Origin: Marsupella aquatica
Lineage: Eukaryota; Marchantiophyta
Direction: 5' to 3'
Assembly: GCA_973895155.1 (NCBI GenBank)
Contig: OZ316891.1
Span: 3,968,001-4,032,000, forward strand
DNA: 64,000 nt
Shown: positions 32,692 to 45,557 of the stretch, one piece after another
Layout: each line of letters starts with the position of its first letter
Numbering within the stretch: position 1 is the stretch's first letter
Notes under the pieces: model-generated
Database searches by the model: none
What the model saw: only the letters and a program-made list of their open reading frames with translations
What the model was told of the DNA's origin: nothing
Position numbers and translations under genes: made by a program

Positions 32692-35600
32692 TGTGACACG
32701 GGTAACGTGTCACTTAACCAAATGCAGGTCCTAGATTAGGACCTCGATTAGGACTTATACGGTCATTAGGACCATAACCGTAGCGTAGAATAGCACAAAT
32801 AGCCATATTTTGCCATTATGAATAGATTAGGATTAGGTTAGTTGACCGAATGATTACGAATTAAGGAAGAGGATTATTACGCTTGACTGACATACGGTGG
32901 CGGCGGCGGAGTAAAACTCCGTTGGGAGATCACGCTTGGACCGAGACGCCAACTTCAGCTCATTAACGACCAAAACGGCCTTGCCCTCTCACGCTCGAGC
33001 TCACCCTGGCACCCCCCCTAAGAGCGGAGTCGATGGCGCTGTGGGCCATTTGCTCATTTCTACCTTTCGGAATTCGCGGATGCTGCCATTCACTCTCGCC
33101 TTTTGCTCGAATCAAGCTGACCTTTACGAGGAGATTATCAAGGGATAAGAGCGGATTGTGGCAAGATTTAGTCAGGGCGAGTAAGGCCTCCACCAGCAAG
33201 CGGACCGGCCGGGCGGGAACGCGGACTTGATGAACCAGACTACAAAGGTTAGTATGACCCTTACAGCCTTGGGATTTTGGACCTTGTTTGGCGAGGTGGG
33301 TGCTAAGCTCTCCAAGACTTACTGGTACTCTTGCCCCGAGAAAGCCACTTACGAACAAAGATAAGCGAAGTTGGTGGCCAAGGTAGCACAGGTTAACTGT
33401 GAGAAGACAGCCATCACCAGGGATTCTAGTTACAACAAGCTACGGGATTACATCACCGAGCTATATATCAGTGAGGAAGGGTTCAGATCGGTGGCAGAGG
33501 CAATTCTTGAAGTTCCCGCAAAGTTCTTTAGGTTGAGGGGCAGCCAGAGACTGACTCCAACGGAGTTTGACAAGATTCCAGGATACATCAACCAGCAGAT
33601 TGCAGCCGAGAAGCGTGAAGAAGACATCAGCTGATAACGAGAAGCGACGCGTAACCTTACATTCCTCGGGGAAAGCTCCAACGCCTTCAACTGGGATATG
33701 GCTACCTCGACACCACCCCCAGCTCCTCAGCCGATGACCACCGACGTACCACCAAACCGGTCCCAAGTTTGTCCCATGAACAACACCGAGTGTTCTTCGG
33801 GTTCCGAGCGTGTTAGTCCACAGCTTGAGTAGCATTCTCAGAAGCGGGCAAGGATGATGTCGGCCCCCAAACCGACAACGCGAACCAACGTCGCCCCTGC
33901 ACCTGCCCCAACAAACCCCTAACAAACCAGACCCAATGGCCCGCGGATAATCCAAAGTCTAATTTATTACAGGCAATCCGCGTCTCCGAGGTAGTCTGGA
34001 TCGCAATCAAGAAACTTGACCACACGGACTATCTCAAGGAGCATCAATTGGAGCAGTTCGCTCACTTGCTATGGAGACTGTGCGCAGCCGGGCCAAATGA
34101 GATTTGTGAGTTCATCTCCAATTTTGACACTGATGCATCAATCACCAAGGTTTCAGGATAGACCTTTTCACTCACGAAGCATTGGCTGGGACAGATCTTC
34201 TGTCTGCCAACCGGGCCGGTGTCGGTTGAACTCCAAATTCGGGATAAGGAGTATACACCTCGGCACTTCAAACCCGAGGGTAAGATAGACAACGGATACA
34301 AGCAGAGGTCGTGCACCAACTTAATCAGACTTATGGAGCGGCTTAACTTCATACGGACTACCCTACACATAGTTGAGCCACGATCCGAGATCTCCCTCTG
34401 CACGATCATACAGATGGGAACAATACAAATGGCGGAACTAGGCCCAATTCTTTTACCGTAGGTTCTTGGGGGAGCTTAAGCGGGCTCAAGGAGGTATGGC
34501 TATTGGGGGGAAGACTTACCTGGGAAGTCATATCGCCATCATCCTCGCCTGGTACAAGGCATGGCGGGAGGCCAGGGGAAAGAATATGGCCACCTCAGCC
34601 CCGACTAATGTCACCCCCGCTCTAGAGGAGGCTACCTCAAGCGAGCGGACTATCGTGCCTCGGGCAAACCCCGAGCCGGAGGCCTTGACTAATACTCCGT
34701 CATCTCCCCCGGTTGAAATTCCACCGCCCCCTTCCGTCGAGCCTCCGCTACCCCCGGTACAACCACCTCCAATCCCTCCACCACATGAAGAAACCTTCCC
34801 ATCCCCAGTGCAAACTACGGAGGAGCTTGCCACCCCGCCTGAGGAACTGCCGATGCCTGAGAGGATGGAGGACTACCAAGTAGCCCTAGGGACCATGGCC
34901 TACGACCTGGTCCAGAAGTTTAGCCAGACTATGTCAGGGGAGCTGGCGACGTACATTGGGCAACAAGTCTTGGCGTACTTTCAACCAGCCTTCTTCATGT
35001 TGGAGCACCAACCACGGATCATAAGCCACTTGGAGGAAGAACTCATGGCAAAGGGGAACGAGATCGTGCGCCTCCAAATGCTGGTAGAACACCTTGAGGA
35101 GGAGGCCACTACCCGCCGTGAGGAGTTAGTCCGCACTGTTGAACAACGGGACGGACTAACCAAGGAGTTGTGCAGGGTGTAAACGGATCTCAAGAAGCTG
35201 GATGACACCGTGCTTCAGTTGCGCTCAGAATCCTTGGCTCGGGTTACCAGCCTGACCGACCTTAACAACCAATTCCTGCAGGCAGCTCAGCAGGTGGTTA
35301 GTCTCTCTGCCGAATGGGATAAATTGCTGGCGCAGGACTAGACCCATTGTGACTCCATTAACCAGCTCAACCTAGAGGTAGCACGGCTCCAAGCAAAGGC
35401 CAATGAGGCGGCAAACGAGGTAGAGGAGGCGGTACAGGATAACAAGGCCTTGCAGGACCGTGTTACCCTACTCATCCTCCAGCGAGCAAGACCTGGGCCC
35501 GCCTCTGATCAAGGCGGCTTGAGGTCTTGCCCGACAGGGGGAAAAACCCTGGTCCGACCACAGCACGCACGTAAGGGGTGGTTAGCGAAGGGTGGGAGCA

Positions 35601-36543
35601 GACGCCGCGCGAGGCAGTTGAGTCAGCGGCATCTTTTTTAGGCTTAACGACAGAATAGCTATCATTAGGCACTGATTAGCGGCACAGTAGGAAGAGTTAG
35701 GATCAGCCAACATAGGATAGAGTCCACAATGGACTAGATTTTGGTCGGTAGACTTAGCTGCTGCCACCCCGGTCAGCGTCCTTGCCGCCGACGGTCAACC
35801 GGTCAGAGCAGTGCGGCCGGTTAGTCAGAAGGTAGTTAGTCAGTAGGCATTACCCCGGAAGGTAGTATCTTTAGGTTCCTTTCCGCAACCATAGTATTTA
35901 GGCTTCCCCTTCCGTTGTGGGAGGGGGAGAAGGCTTAGTTATCTCAGTGCAAGAAAAGGCGAGGCACGGGGAGTCCCGGACTGAGCAGGGTCAGAGTGCA
36001 CTAAGGAGTGAGAGCCAGAGTCGAGCTTGCTGGGCCAGCACGGGGCGGGGCCTCGTAGAGACTGGGCATCGACTGCCGTTGGGCCTACTGGCCCCCTTAG
36101 AAGTCAAGTCAACTATGTAAACTGATTCTTTGCTAAGTAAATGTAGTCTTTTCCCTCTGATTCTATTGCGTGTAGCTGGTGTTGTGTGTATGTTTTGTTT
36201 GGGCAAAGGCGCCATTTCAAGGGACGTACTGGGTGCGGACTAATGGTAGGGATTGCCACCCATTGCATACTACAAGGTTCTTTCGCGTCGATGGCTTGAA
36301 AGCCCCAAGCCGGGAGTTAGTCCGAGTCACTAACTGTGGGAATATTCCAGCGGTGGAAAACAAATATACCTATGACCAGTACGAGTTGCGTAAGTATTAT
36401 ACCAGCGAGTATATTGACTTAGCCCGACTTAGGGCTAATCGAGGCCACTACACACCTCCTTGCCCAAACCCTCAACCCTACTGGTGGTCGAGGTCGCCCC
36501 ATGGAACTAAACTGGATTTAAGGCCCGGGTTAGGGGCGCGACA
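32692..36543 (+). mobile_element. Second, decayed copy of the gag-like unit
   Basis: Begins TGTGACACGGG and ends GGGGCGCGACA within CT-rich DNA. It has the same order of protein blocks and similar 3' segments as 13419-17909 (AGTATTTAG, GGGGAGTCCCG, AGTGCAC). The target duplication cannot be verified because both flanks are simple sequence. No LTRs or polymerase are visible here either. Confidence 0.68.
33371..35640 (+). pseudogene. Decayed gag-like protein of the second unit
   Basis: Separate frames keep the blocks of the 779-residue protein. 33371-33634 matches the N-terminal segment (AEAILEVPAKFFRLRG, FDKIPGYINQQI). 34219-34461 carries GKIDNGYKQRSC and EISLCTIIQM. 34466-35182 has GGKTYLGSHIAIILAWYKAW, a Pro-rich linker and coiled coil. 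Stops and frameshifts separate them, so no full product is possible. Confidence 0.7.
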
Positions 36544-37260
36544 CCCTCTCTTCTCTTTCTTATGCTTCAGTCTCTCCTCTCCCTCACTTCTCTTTCCTTT
36601 CTTCTCTCTCTTCAACTTCTCTCCTCAGACCCTTATCTTGTCTTTCCCTCTCTTCTCTTTCTTATGCTTCAGTCTCGATCTCCTCTCCCTCACTTCTCTC
36701 TCCTTTCTTCTCTCTCTTCAGCTTCTCTCCTCAGACCCTTATCTTGTCTTTCCCACTCTTCTACTTCTTTCCTCTCCTTCGCTCCTCTCCCTCTCTTTCC
36801 TCTCCTTTTCTTCTCTCTATTCTGCTTCCGTCCTCTCAAGCTCTGCCCTCTCTTTTCTCTCCAACTCTTTCCTCTCCCTGTCTTCCTCTTCACTCTGTCC
36901 ATCCTCTGCCTCTTGACTCTCTCCCTCTTCTTTTTCTTTCCTCTCCTTCTTCTCTTCCTCTTCCTTCTCCTTATTTTTGTCGTCTTCCTTCCCCTCCTCT
37001 TCTCCTCTTTCCCTTCATCTTGATCTTTGTCCTCTTTCTTCTTCCTCCGTTCTTCCTCCTCCTTCTCTTTCTCCTTTCTCTCCTCTTCCTCCTCCTTCTC
37101 TTTCTCCTTTCTCTCCTTCCTCTCTTCTTCCTCCTCCTTCTCTTTCTCCTTTCTCTCCTTCCTCTCTTCTTCCTCTCTTCTTCCTCCTCCTTCTCTTTCT
37201 CCTCTCTCTCCTTCCTCTCCCTTTCCTCTCTCTCCTTCCGCTCTTCTTCCTTGGCTTCTT
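36544..37260. repeat. CT-rich low-complexity tract, right part
   Basis: It continues the tract seen at 32180-32691. A unit of about 130 bp starting CTCTCTTCTCTTTCTTATGCTTC appears twice (near 36544 and 36647), followed by CTTCCTCCTCCTTCTCTTTCTC repeats. The - strand reads as a KRRERRKRR-rich frame, and on the + strand as Ser/Leu/Phe-rich. Confidence 0.7.
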
Positions 37261-38089
37261 TGCTATGGGAACCAATGATGAGTGGTCCCTCTTCTTTTCC
37301 ACTTTGGGGATACATATCTTCAAGCACATGGCAGCCTTGAGAAAGTGGGTGGCTGAATAGAAGGACATGAAGAAGAGACAATTTCCGATGCTGTTCATTC
37401 CAACTGACAAATCAAACATAACAATTATTGACTCAGGTGATCCGGAGTGGATGCGGTTAGACATCGTGGACAAAAACTCAGATACCCTTCAGAGGGGGAC
37501 CTCTGCACTGCAACCACTCTTGGTCAAAGAGGATCCCATTTTGATGACGTTCCAAGGCAGTGGCAGACCAATCAGTTGATACGCTTAGGTTTGAGACCTT
37601 AGATGTGGATTGTGGCACTGGTGGAGAGAAGTCGACCCTAGTAGCTGGTTCCAAACATAGCGCAATAGAGAAAGGGGTATGACAAATAATCCTTGTTGTG
37701 TGCCTGTTATACGTGATGTATGTTTGTTTTGTGTGATACCATGTATATCAATTTGCTTGTTTGAATTTTGTATGTTGTACTACAACCAGTATGGTCCCTT
37801 TGACAAAAATAAAGTGCAAACACAGTTAATATATTGTTCATGCATGAATGCTTCCGCAGTCCTTCTATCCTTTACCCCAAGATATTTTCAATGTGACAAA
37901 CAAATCTGCTGTACGTTCTATTCCGGCCACTAGTCATGAGGACGCCCATATCGCCCACAAGGCAAACTTTAGAACTGTGAGGATCTGGTTTTCCACATAC
38001 GAGACCAACAAGGAGATCTACGAATACCTCAGTGCGGACTTCAAGTCTAACACAAAAATAAAGGAGAAGTGCAGATTGTATATTAGGAG
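37261..38089. other. Spacer with unassigned frames
   Basis: A + strand frame to 37579 (TIIDSGDPEWMRLDIVDKN) and one at 37848-38089 look protein-like in places but carry no recognised motif. The latter is cut by the TIR element at 38090. These may be exons of an unidentified gene or old transposon. Confidence 0.3.
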
Positions 38090-39333
38090 CCCTGGGCCCC
38101 CACTCCTTTCTAATATGGGGAGGACTTGAGAACCATTCTGTAGTGAATTTTATAATTAAATTATAAGTAAGCAACCTCCACATATATTCTTGAACCTCCT
38201 TATAATTTTGCAATTTACCCTTTTAAATGTTCTCATTTTTATTTCTATGGAAGGGGGAATCAATAGATAACAACACGCGGTATTACATTAGTGGTACACA
38301 TGTCCATTCTTAATTGGTATATACAGTGACTGTCCATACATGTGTTTTGTCCATATATGTTTGCATATATCAAAATGTATATAATGCCCAAGGGAATGCC
38401 CAAATGGGTATCCTAAGCCAAAAGGACTTAGCTCGGGGGGTCACTTACACAATTTCGAGGTGTGCAACTGATTCATGATGTTGGTCCATTGTTGGGTCAG
38501 GTTTATTGGGGACTTTGATATGACTATGGTGGGGGCAAGAGTGATGAAGAAGCTCTCTAGAGTGAGCTACAAGGTGAGCTAGAGTGGGACCAGGAGTGGA
38601 CCTGGTATTGGATGTTTGACACCTGCGGCAGGGATCATGGTGGTTAATTCAAGAGTTAGAGATCGAAAGTGAAAGAGAGTTTTGGTGGTTGTGGTTAAAT
38701 AAGAGTCCTAGCTAGATGTTGTTGTTCCTGGCCTGGAGGCAGGTGTGGAGGGAATATAGAGTGTGGTCTCAGTTTGGAAATCATATGATCTGCTGGAGGA
38801 CGTGCCTCTAGTTGAACCCATCACATTTTTACGATCATATTTTTTGGCAATTCAAGCACAATGGCCAGTACTCTTACATGAGGCCCTAAATGAGGATGTA
38901 CTTTTGATGGCAAAAATCATGGGGGCCTCTAGACTCTTTAGGTCCAGAAGTTTTGTAGGTTTTTATCTAGATTCACATTGTAATAAACTTCTAATAGCCT
39001 TTATATATAGATGATTGGGTTTGTATGAGCCAAATAGACAAAGCTCTTCATTAGTAGAACATAAATAAAGATAGTTACACCCCTGTTATCACCACTTACA
39101 TATTTTCTCCATCCTTAAATGAATGCACTAAAATTTGTAATCTATGTAGGGTAAATATTATTGCCCAAAACATTTTTTATAACATACTCAAGACACATGA
39201 AAAATAGCAAAAATGTAGTTTTTACAAAAGACAGGATTAATTTCAATGTGAGAAAAAATAACAAGTAGGGGTACTAGGGGAAGGGAGGCTCACAGGTATG
39301 TATGTATAATATACTAGGAGTGAGGGCCCAGGG
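38090..39333. mobile_element. 1.24-kb non-autonomous TIR element, 8-bp target duplication
   Basis: Ends CCCTGGGCCCCCACTC and GAGTGAGGGCCCAGGG are inverted repeats with one mismatch. ATTAGGAG occurs directly on both sides (38082-38089 and 39334-39341). An 8-bp duplication is typical of hAT-type transposition. No transposase is encoded. Same family as 30979-31602. Confidence 0.85.
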
Positions 39334-39341
39334 ATTAGGAG

Positions 39342-40019
39342 TAGAATGCATCATGAACTTCTGCCTCTAAAATTTGTGTTTCCCGAAACAAGGGCTAAAC
39401 ATGAGATGCCTTGGCGAGGGACCTTTCTCTTTGAAGTGGTGAAGAACAGAAAGCAAGAATGGAGGAAAACAACCACCAGGAACAAGGAAGGTAATTTTAT
39501 CAGTCTTGATTTCTGTTCTATTTGAGAGTTCATTGCATTAGTGTGTGTAAATACAGATCTCCAATTGCACGCACTTCCAATGCAGGTTCCCTAAGTACTG
39601 CTGCAAAATGCAGTGAGGGCAAAAAGAGGTGATGATGACTTCAAAAAAATGAGGGTATCGGCAGATGTAGATGAGGTTCTGGCCATTAAGTATGGACAGT
39701 CATACCCGAAGTATTTGCCTTGGTGGAACTTTGTGCTTATGCCTTCAAGCCCACTTTGGCAGAATTGCAAGTGAGAGATGCAGATAAATCGGTCAAATAT
39801 AGGGGGCAGTATAGTGGGGAAGTGGTTGGTTGTGGAATACCAGAGAGCATCCCCCTTATTAAGAAGGTAAGGTGGTGGAAGCTGAAGTTCATGGAGGCCA
39901 TGTCTGATGGTGTCTGTATGTCTGTCAATTTGAATGAAGTAACCCCAAGTAACCCACAAATTTTTCCACGGATCCAACTCCCATGTACGCCTCCAATAAC
40001 ACTACATCCACGGAATACC
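39342..40019. other. Spacer, unassigned
   Basis: A frame from about 39600 to 39930 (AYAFKPTLAELQVRDADKSVKYRGQYSGEVVGCG in part) looks protein-like but matches no family I recognise. It runs into the minisatellite. Confidence 0.3.
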
Positions 40020-40880
40020 TTCAAAATATCTACACACAAGATCCATGGATGCCACACTGTGGACACCTGGATGCCTCAAATTGGCGCACATCTGGAAAAT
40101 ACCATAAGAATACCCCAACAATACCCCCTCACAAGTGGGATGTACACAATCCTCACTGGGAAAATTGGATGGTTGCGATGCACATCATCCTCCAATAGAT
40201 CCACAGACATCACAGCGTACACCTGCACGCCTGCAATTGGAACACATGTGTTAGAATACCCTAGCAATACCCCTCCACAAGTAGGATGTTCACCATCCTC
40301 ACAGGGGGAAATTGGACAATTGCAATGCACATCATCCTCCAATAGATACATGGATGCCATAGCATACACCTGCACGCCTGCAATTGGATCACATCCGTCC
40401 GAAAACCCCAGCAATAACCCCTCACAAGTAGGACGTTCACCATCCTCATGGGGGGAGATGGATGGTTGCAATGCACACAAGGATGCACATCATCCTCCAA
40501 TAGATCCACGGATTTCACAGCCTACACCTGCACGCTTGCAATTGGAGCACATTTGTCAGAAAACCCCAGCAATACCCCCTCACAAACTGTAGGATGTTCA
40601 CCATCCTCACGAGGGGAAATTGGATGGTTGCAATGCACATCATCCGTCAATAGATCCACAAATGCCACATCCTACACCTGCACAAAAGCAATTGGAGCAC
40701 ATCCGTCAGAATAGCCCAACATTACCCCCTCACAAGTGGGATGTACACCATATATACTCAAATGGGGAAATTGGATGGTTGCAATGCACATCATCCGCCA
40801 ATAGATCCACGGACGCCATAGCAGATACAATAAAACTAATACATTCAGAGTATGTAGGTTACCCCAACAATAACCCAACG
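40020..40880. repeat. Minisatellite, unit about 149 bp, about five copies
   Basis: Anchor word GGATGGTTGC or variants lies at 40167, 40314, 40460, 40622 and 40773, giving spacings of 147, 146, 162 and 151 bp. Each unit also has CACATCATCCTCCAATAGAT, TACACCTGCACGC and CCTCACAAGTAGGATGT words. Period lengths that are not multiples of three argue against coding. Confidence 0.85.
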
Positions 40881-41989
40881 TATGTAGGTTGACGACACTC
40901 TTCAGTGGGTGATAATGCTGGCAAAACACACCAAGGATCACCCCACAAAAGAGGGGTGATTGTACATAGGTAAATTACTCGGATACACATAGGGGAGAGG
41001 TCAAAATACACTAAGTGTGATATACCCTCGTATTTGTGGGGCTTACGTAGGTAATTTGAGTGCATTACCCCAAGATGGCCGGAATACCTACTTCTTTGTT
41101 ACCAAAGAATGAATTCCCAGGGGAATGTTGGGAAATACCCTGCACCCATACATGCATATCCTCCCTCCTTGTGCCAGTCAACTTTCCTTTCACTTCTCCA
41201 ATTACTAGCTCCTTCTGCATCATTGGTGTTTGTAGGGTCTGAAATGCTTGTACAAAGTGAAACATCTCATATATGCATGATCCGAGCCTGTCAATCAGGT
41301 ACATTTTCTCTAGATGGAAAATTCAATGATATCTAGGCAATGAGATAGCAACACCATAAGTCTCCATAGATCCCGTCAAAGAAGACTAGACAGCAAACCA
41401 AATATACACACATAGGTGTTGTCAAAGAAGACTAGACAGCAAAGCAAATATACACACATAGGTGTCCTAAACACAGTTCGAATGCAAAACCAGTGAGAAA
41501 GGAAAGCATTCATATTCCGATTAAAATGCATAACCTAGGCGGATCAAGTAGAGAAAGTTTCCAGAGGGATATGAGGAATCACATGAGAAGTATGGAAACT
41601 ACCTGCAGTGTTTTAGATTTCGTAACACACTATGTGTCAACTAGACAACTGCCCACAAACCGTCAAGCTCAAGAGACACCTCAATTCGATCGGCAAACGT
41701 ACCTCGATCTAAATGTACATTATTGTTGCTCAACCAATGGAGTCCCCATTGACAAAGATGTGTCCAATACTTTCACTCATTCCTTCTATGAATCGCAGTT
41801 CCATTAATATGGCACCTAATTAAGATTGCGCCTTACACGTATTGTTGACTCAGCCATTTGTTCTACCCTGGAGGCTTTCTCAGAGGTAGACGTGAGATAG
41901 ACCAAAACTGTGAAAATTTCGAGGAGTCAACGAAAGGAAAACAAAAACATCCGTGAACACTTAGTTCGGTCTCTTTGTAGTCTTCTCTA
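40881..41989. other. Spacer downstream of the Ste20-like kinase gene
   Basis: No gene recognised. A 46-bp direct duplication (GTCAAAGAAGACTAGACAGC...) lies at about 41377-41466. The part next to 41990 should hold the kinase 3' UTR. Confidence 0.45.
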
Positions 41990-44558
41990 CTATCGATTTG
42001 CCATGGCAGATCCCTCTTTGCGTATGTGCTTCTCCTCGTCATTACGCATTACACTTAACTGGTGCTCCAGCTGGATATTTTTCAGCTTCACTTGCATTAG
42101 CTCATCATCGAGATCTGAAATTCTATTCTGTAGATCTGCTACGTACTGGACTCTATATATCTGAAAACCGAAGTCGGAATCAGTGCTCTCTTCACTTGAG
42201 GTTCTTGAGAAAGCCCTGGACACGCCAGGGCTTGATCTTTGCCCATGAGAACCATCCGCTGCGCTGATGCTCGATGTGAGATCATTGATAACTCTATCAT
42301 GATGGACAGCCTTAGGCTGCACAACATTCCTTCTTTGGGATAGTTCCATCGAGGTGGAAATTGACGGAGGGGATGGTGATGACTGCGGTACGAGTTCTTG
42401 CAGCTCTACATCTGCTTCTGATATTATTGAGAACCTTTCCCTCCTTTGTAGAAGCGGCCGCTTGACCTTATCCTCCCTGACGTCCATGTAGCTTGAAGAT
42501 CTGCGCCCCAAGGGGACATCATTGATGGGGTCTGACAGACCTCGTTCAGCTAGAGCTCCTGAAGACGCAGCCAATTTTCTATCCCGGTAAAATTTGTTGC
42601 TTCGAGATACCTCGACGTCTGAAACCACACGGTGAAGTCGACCATAATCGTCCTTGTCTTTGTCTCGAATTCGCAACCCCTTAAGATCTGGACTCGCCAG
42701 ATTCTTATCATGCAGTAGACGTCCCCCATGGTCTTCACGGCCATCGTCCGTCTGCTTCTCCAGATCCAGCTTCTCTCCCTTCTCCAATTTATGACTCTCT
42801 CTGTCGATTCTTTGGGCCTGGCCTTTGCCATCTTCAAGAGGCTGGTTTGAAATCCCAGCACCCGACTCGGATGTGATCAATTGTCCTGTGGGCTGTGAAA
42901 CCGACGAAGATGCTACAGAGCGTTGTCTATTGTCCCTATGTGTTGCTTCGTCGCGCAATTCCTGAGTGGGTTCTGGCGAACCTTCAAGGTGGTCGTTCTT
43001 TGGACGTACAGCAGCGTTGCCAGCCGCCACAACATTGCAGAAGCTATCGACAGCACCGCACTTTGGTAGCTGATGCTTATCCATCACGCTCGATGGAGAG
43101 CAGTCATCCTCGGTTAGCAGAGCTGTTTCAGCTATCAGGTCTTCAACTTCGAAATTCCAGCAGCTTAGGCCGCGTTTGTACTCAGTCTGACTCTTTTCCT
43201 CTTTCTCTTCGGAAGGCATCTTCATCTTAGCAAGCCGTGCGGCGTCTTTGAATTTCAGATTCTTCACCCGCTGGCCAAGAGGAGGGAGCCCTTCCAAGAC
43301 ACGCTTGGCAATGTAGTCACTCGATCTCGCATTCTTGAAGAACGAGTGTTTCAGCAGCTTCTCAGCAGTTGGCCTCTTCGTAGGATCCTTCACCAAGCAC
43401 ATTGCAATCATCTCCTTGAATGATTTCGAGAAGCGCTTGTCTCTTTGATCATCAAGTGTGGGTGGAGCTTCGTGTAGCGTCATCAGCAAAACCTGCATTG
43501 GTGGATATTTTGAGAAAGGAGCATGACCATGTGCAAGCTCCAACGCCGTTATTCCAAACGACCAGATATCAGCCTTGAAATTGTACCCGTGAATCTGCTC
43601 CATCACCTCCGGGGCCATCCAGCATGGCGTTCCCACAAAAGTGTTCCGTGACCGCTGCCTATCACCGCTATCAAACATACATGCTGACACACCAAAGTCC
43701 CCCAGCTTAACTCCTCCCTGGCCATCCATCAGGATATTCCTGGTAACAAAATGACGCTTCATGAGTTTACTTTGTGCCTGCTTAGAAAGATGCTCGAGAA
43801 CTAACATCAGATCGAGTTGAGATACAATGCCTATGGAATAACTTTTCTCTGGTGATATTATTATCTTTCATAGTTTTTATTACCACAAAAGGTATGGACC
43901 ATGGCAAGAGAAAGTGGAACGTAGCGTCTATGAATGTAGACGCTTAGGAAGAATCAGAGAACTACCCAGCCTTGACATCTCGGTGTATGTGACCCTGCTT
44001 GTGGAGGTAGTCCAGAGCTTTGAGCGTCTCCTTCAACACAGTGGCGATGACGGGTTCGTCAAACCCATTTGGGTAACCTATTTTCATGATATTTAGGCAA
44101 GATCCGCCAGCGAAGTAGGGCATGACAATCCTCAGACTCTGATCCACCACAAACGAACAATATGCTCTCACGACGTTGGGATGGAGGATGAGCTGCATAG
44201 TGTTAGCCTCTCGCCGTATATCATCCAGATTGCTGTTGCACCTCTCGAGATCCAGGCTCTTGATCGCCACCACCTCTTTGAACGGGATGCATAAGGCTCG
44301 GTACACTGTTGCGCCCGCCCCATGGCCGATCTCCTCCAGCAATTCGTAGTCCGCTGCACCCAACGGATAAATCTTCTTAGCCTCCTTCGCCTCCCCTTTC
44401 CTGAGTTCCGACAGTGAAGCGGACTTCTTCATTAGTTTATCCATCCCACCCGTCACTTCCTTGACAGCAACTCCAACGAGTGAACTGAACCACGAAAATC
44501 TCAGCAACAAAACAGCTTCTCTGATCTGACGCACTGGAGACCTCAAGCCGTCATTCAC
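41990..44558 (-). CDS. Ste20/SPS1-like protein kinase (plant BLUS1-related group)
   Basis: Two exons, 44558-43966 and 43739-41990, join in frame through a GT-AG intron of 226 bp and give 780 residues. MDKLMKK at residue 39 is an alternative start. The kinase domain has the Gly loop IGHGAGATVY, VAIK lysine, HRDVKAGN catalytic loop, DFGVSA and the Ste20 signature GTPCWMAPEV. The domain closely resembles land-plant SPS1-type kinases. A long Ser/charged-rich tail ends in a coiled coil (LQNRISDLDDELMQVKL). Land-plant members act in cytosolic signalling, BLUS1 for example in blue-light stomatal opening; which role applies here is unknown. The intron falls between KAG and NIL of the catalytic loop. 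Confidence 0.93.
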
Positions 44559-45557
44559 CAGCCGACAGCTCTCAATTTGCTCCGTCCACTGCTTCAGCTC
44601 AAAGCACTCACCGCCTTGTCCTCTTCGTAGCGTCTCAAACCCTCACGAATCAATCTAGCTCGAGACAGCAATCTATAATTCCCATCCAATCTCCAACCTC
44701 AGAACACCGATTCCTTCACCAGAGCGATCGACCTACTGACACAGCAGCCCCCTTGATGAGAATGCCTCGTTGAAGAAGAACAAGATGGACTTCAATTACA
44801 GAATCCCGACTCCACCTCCTTGCATGGGCGAACTCTATACGGCTCGATCGATTGACCACTTCAGGGACATTCACACTAACTCATTCAGAGATTCAGGAAG
44901 ACCGAATCGGTCTTATAACCTCATCTCTCACCAGGGGCATCATGATACACTGACGAGCTACTAGAGCTACCTCGGTAGTCTGTTTTCTCGAAGATTGGCA
45001 GTCAGCTCTCCTTATTAAAATGCATGCGTCTGGTCCGGTTGTAGGGTTCGCGCTACCTCGGTTGCAAATAATAAACAAAGTGGCAAACCCTAGGTATACA
45101 AGAAAATTTAAGCCATTTTCCTTTCTTTTCTGGGTGGGGACACAGGGCCTGTGTTGAAGCAAAATTATAACTATTTTTATTTTTTTCACTCGGAAAGGTA
45201 CCTAGCACAGTGCACTCACAAAGCATTTTTCAATGAGAAAACCCTTATTTTCATTAACATATTAATAAGTACTTTTCTAGATATATGATTAAAATGACTT
45301 AGACTTTGTCGCACATGTGACACTTCAGTCTAAGTGAACCCCCCCCCCCCCCCCCCACCACCTGCGTCTTGGGGGGGGAGGGGGGGAGGAGGGTCATTAA
45401 ATATATGGAGGGCCTTACATCATGTGTGATGTTTTAGGGTTTGATCCCCCTAACTTATAAGAGAATTTTTATTTTTTGAATAATCAATTATTTTTTATCA
45501 TTTTTTACTAAAAAATCCTACAATTAAATTGGCCTAAATGTTCTTTAAAGTTGACCA
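44559..45557. other. 5' flank of the kinase gene; G/C homopolymers
   Basis: Probable promoter and 5' UTR of the kinase within about 44559-44800. Further on come a C run (45340-45357) facing a G-rich run (45371-45390) and sequence related to the GGGGGTYTCACT MITE (about 45373-45690). No gene recognised. Confidence 0.4.

Noticed and set aside
32167-32739. Ser/Leu/Phe-rich + strand frame of 190 residues
   Set aside because: It is a by-product of the CT-rich tandem repeat; no domain, no splice structure, and simple sequence in every frame.
32692-36543. Target-site duplication of the second gag-like unit
   Set aside because: Flanking 5-mers TCTTC and CCCTC differ, and both flanks are CT simple sequence, so any match would be uninformative.
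36744-37340. Leu/Phe/Ser-rich + strand frames resembling membrane proteins
   Set aside because: Same low-complexity CT tract; the hydrophobicity is compositional.
39720-40592. 290-residue + strand frame
   Set aside because: Its C-terminal two-thirds is the minisatellite, whose period is not a multiple of three. Only the first part, before about 39930, may be coding.
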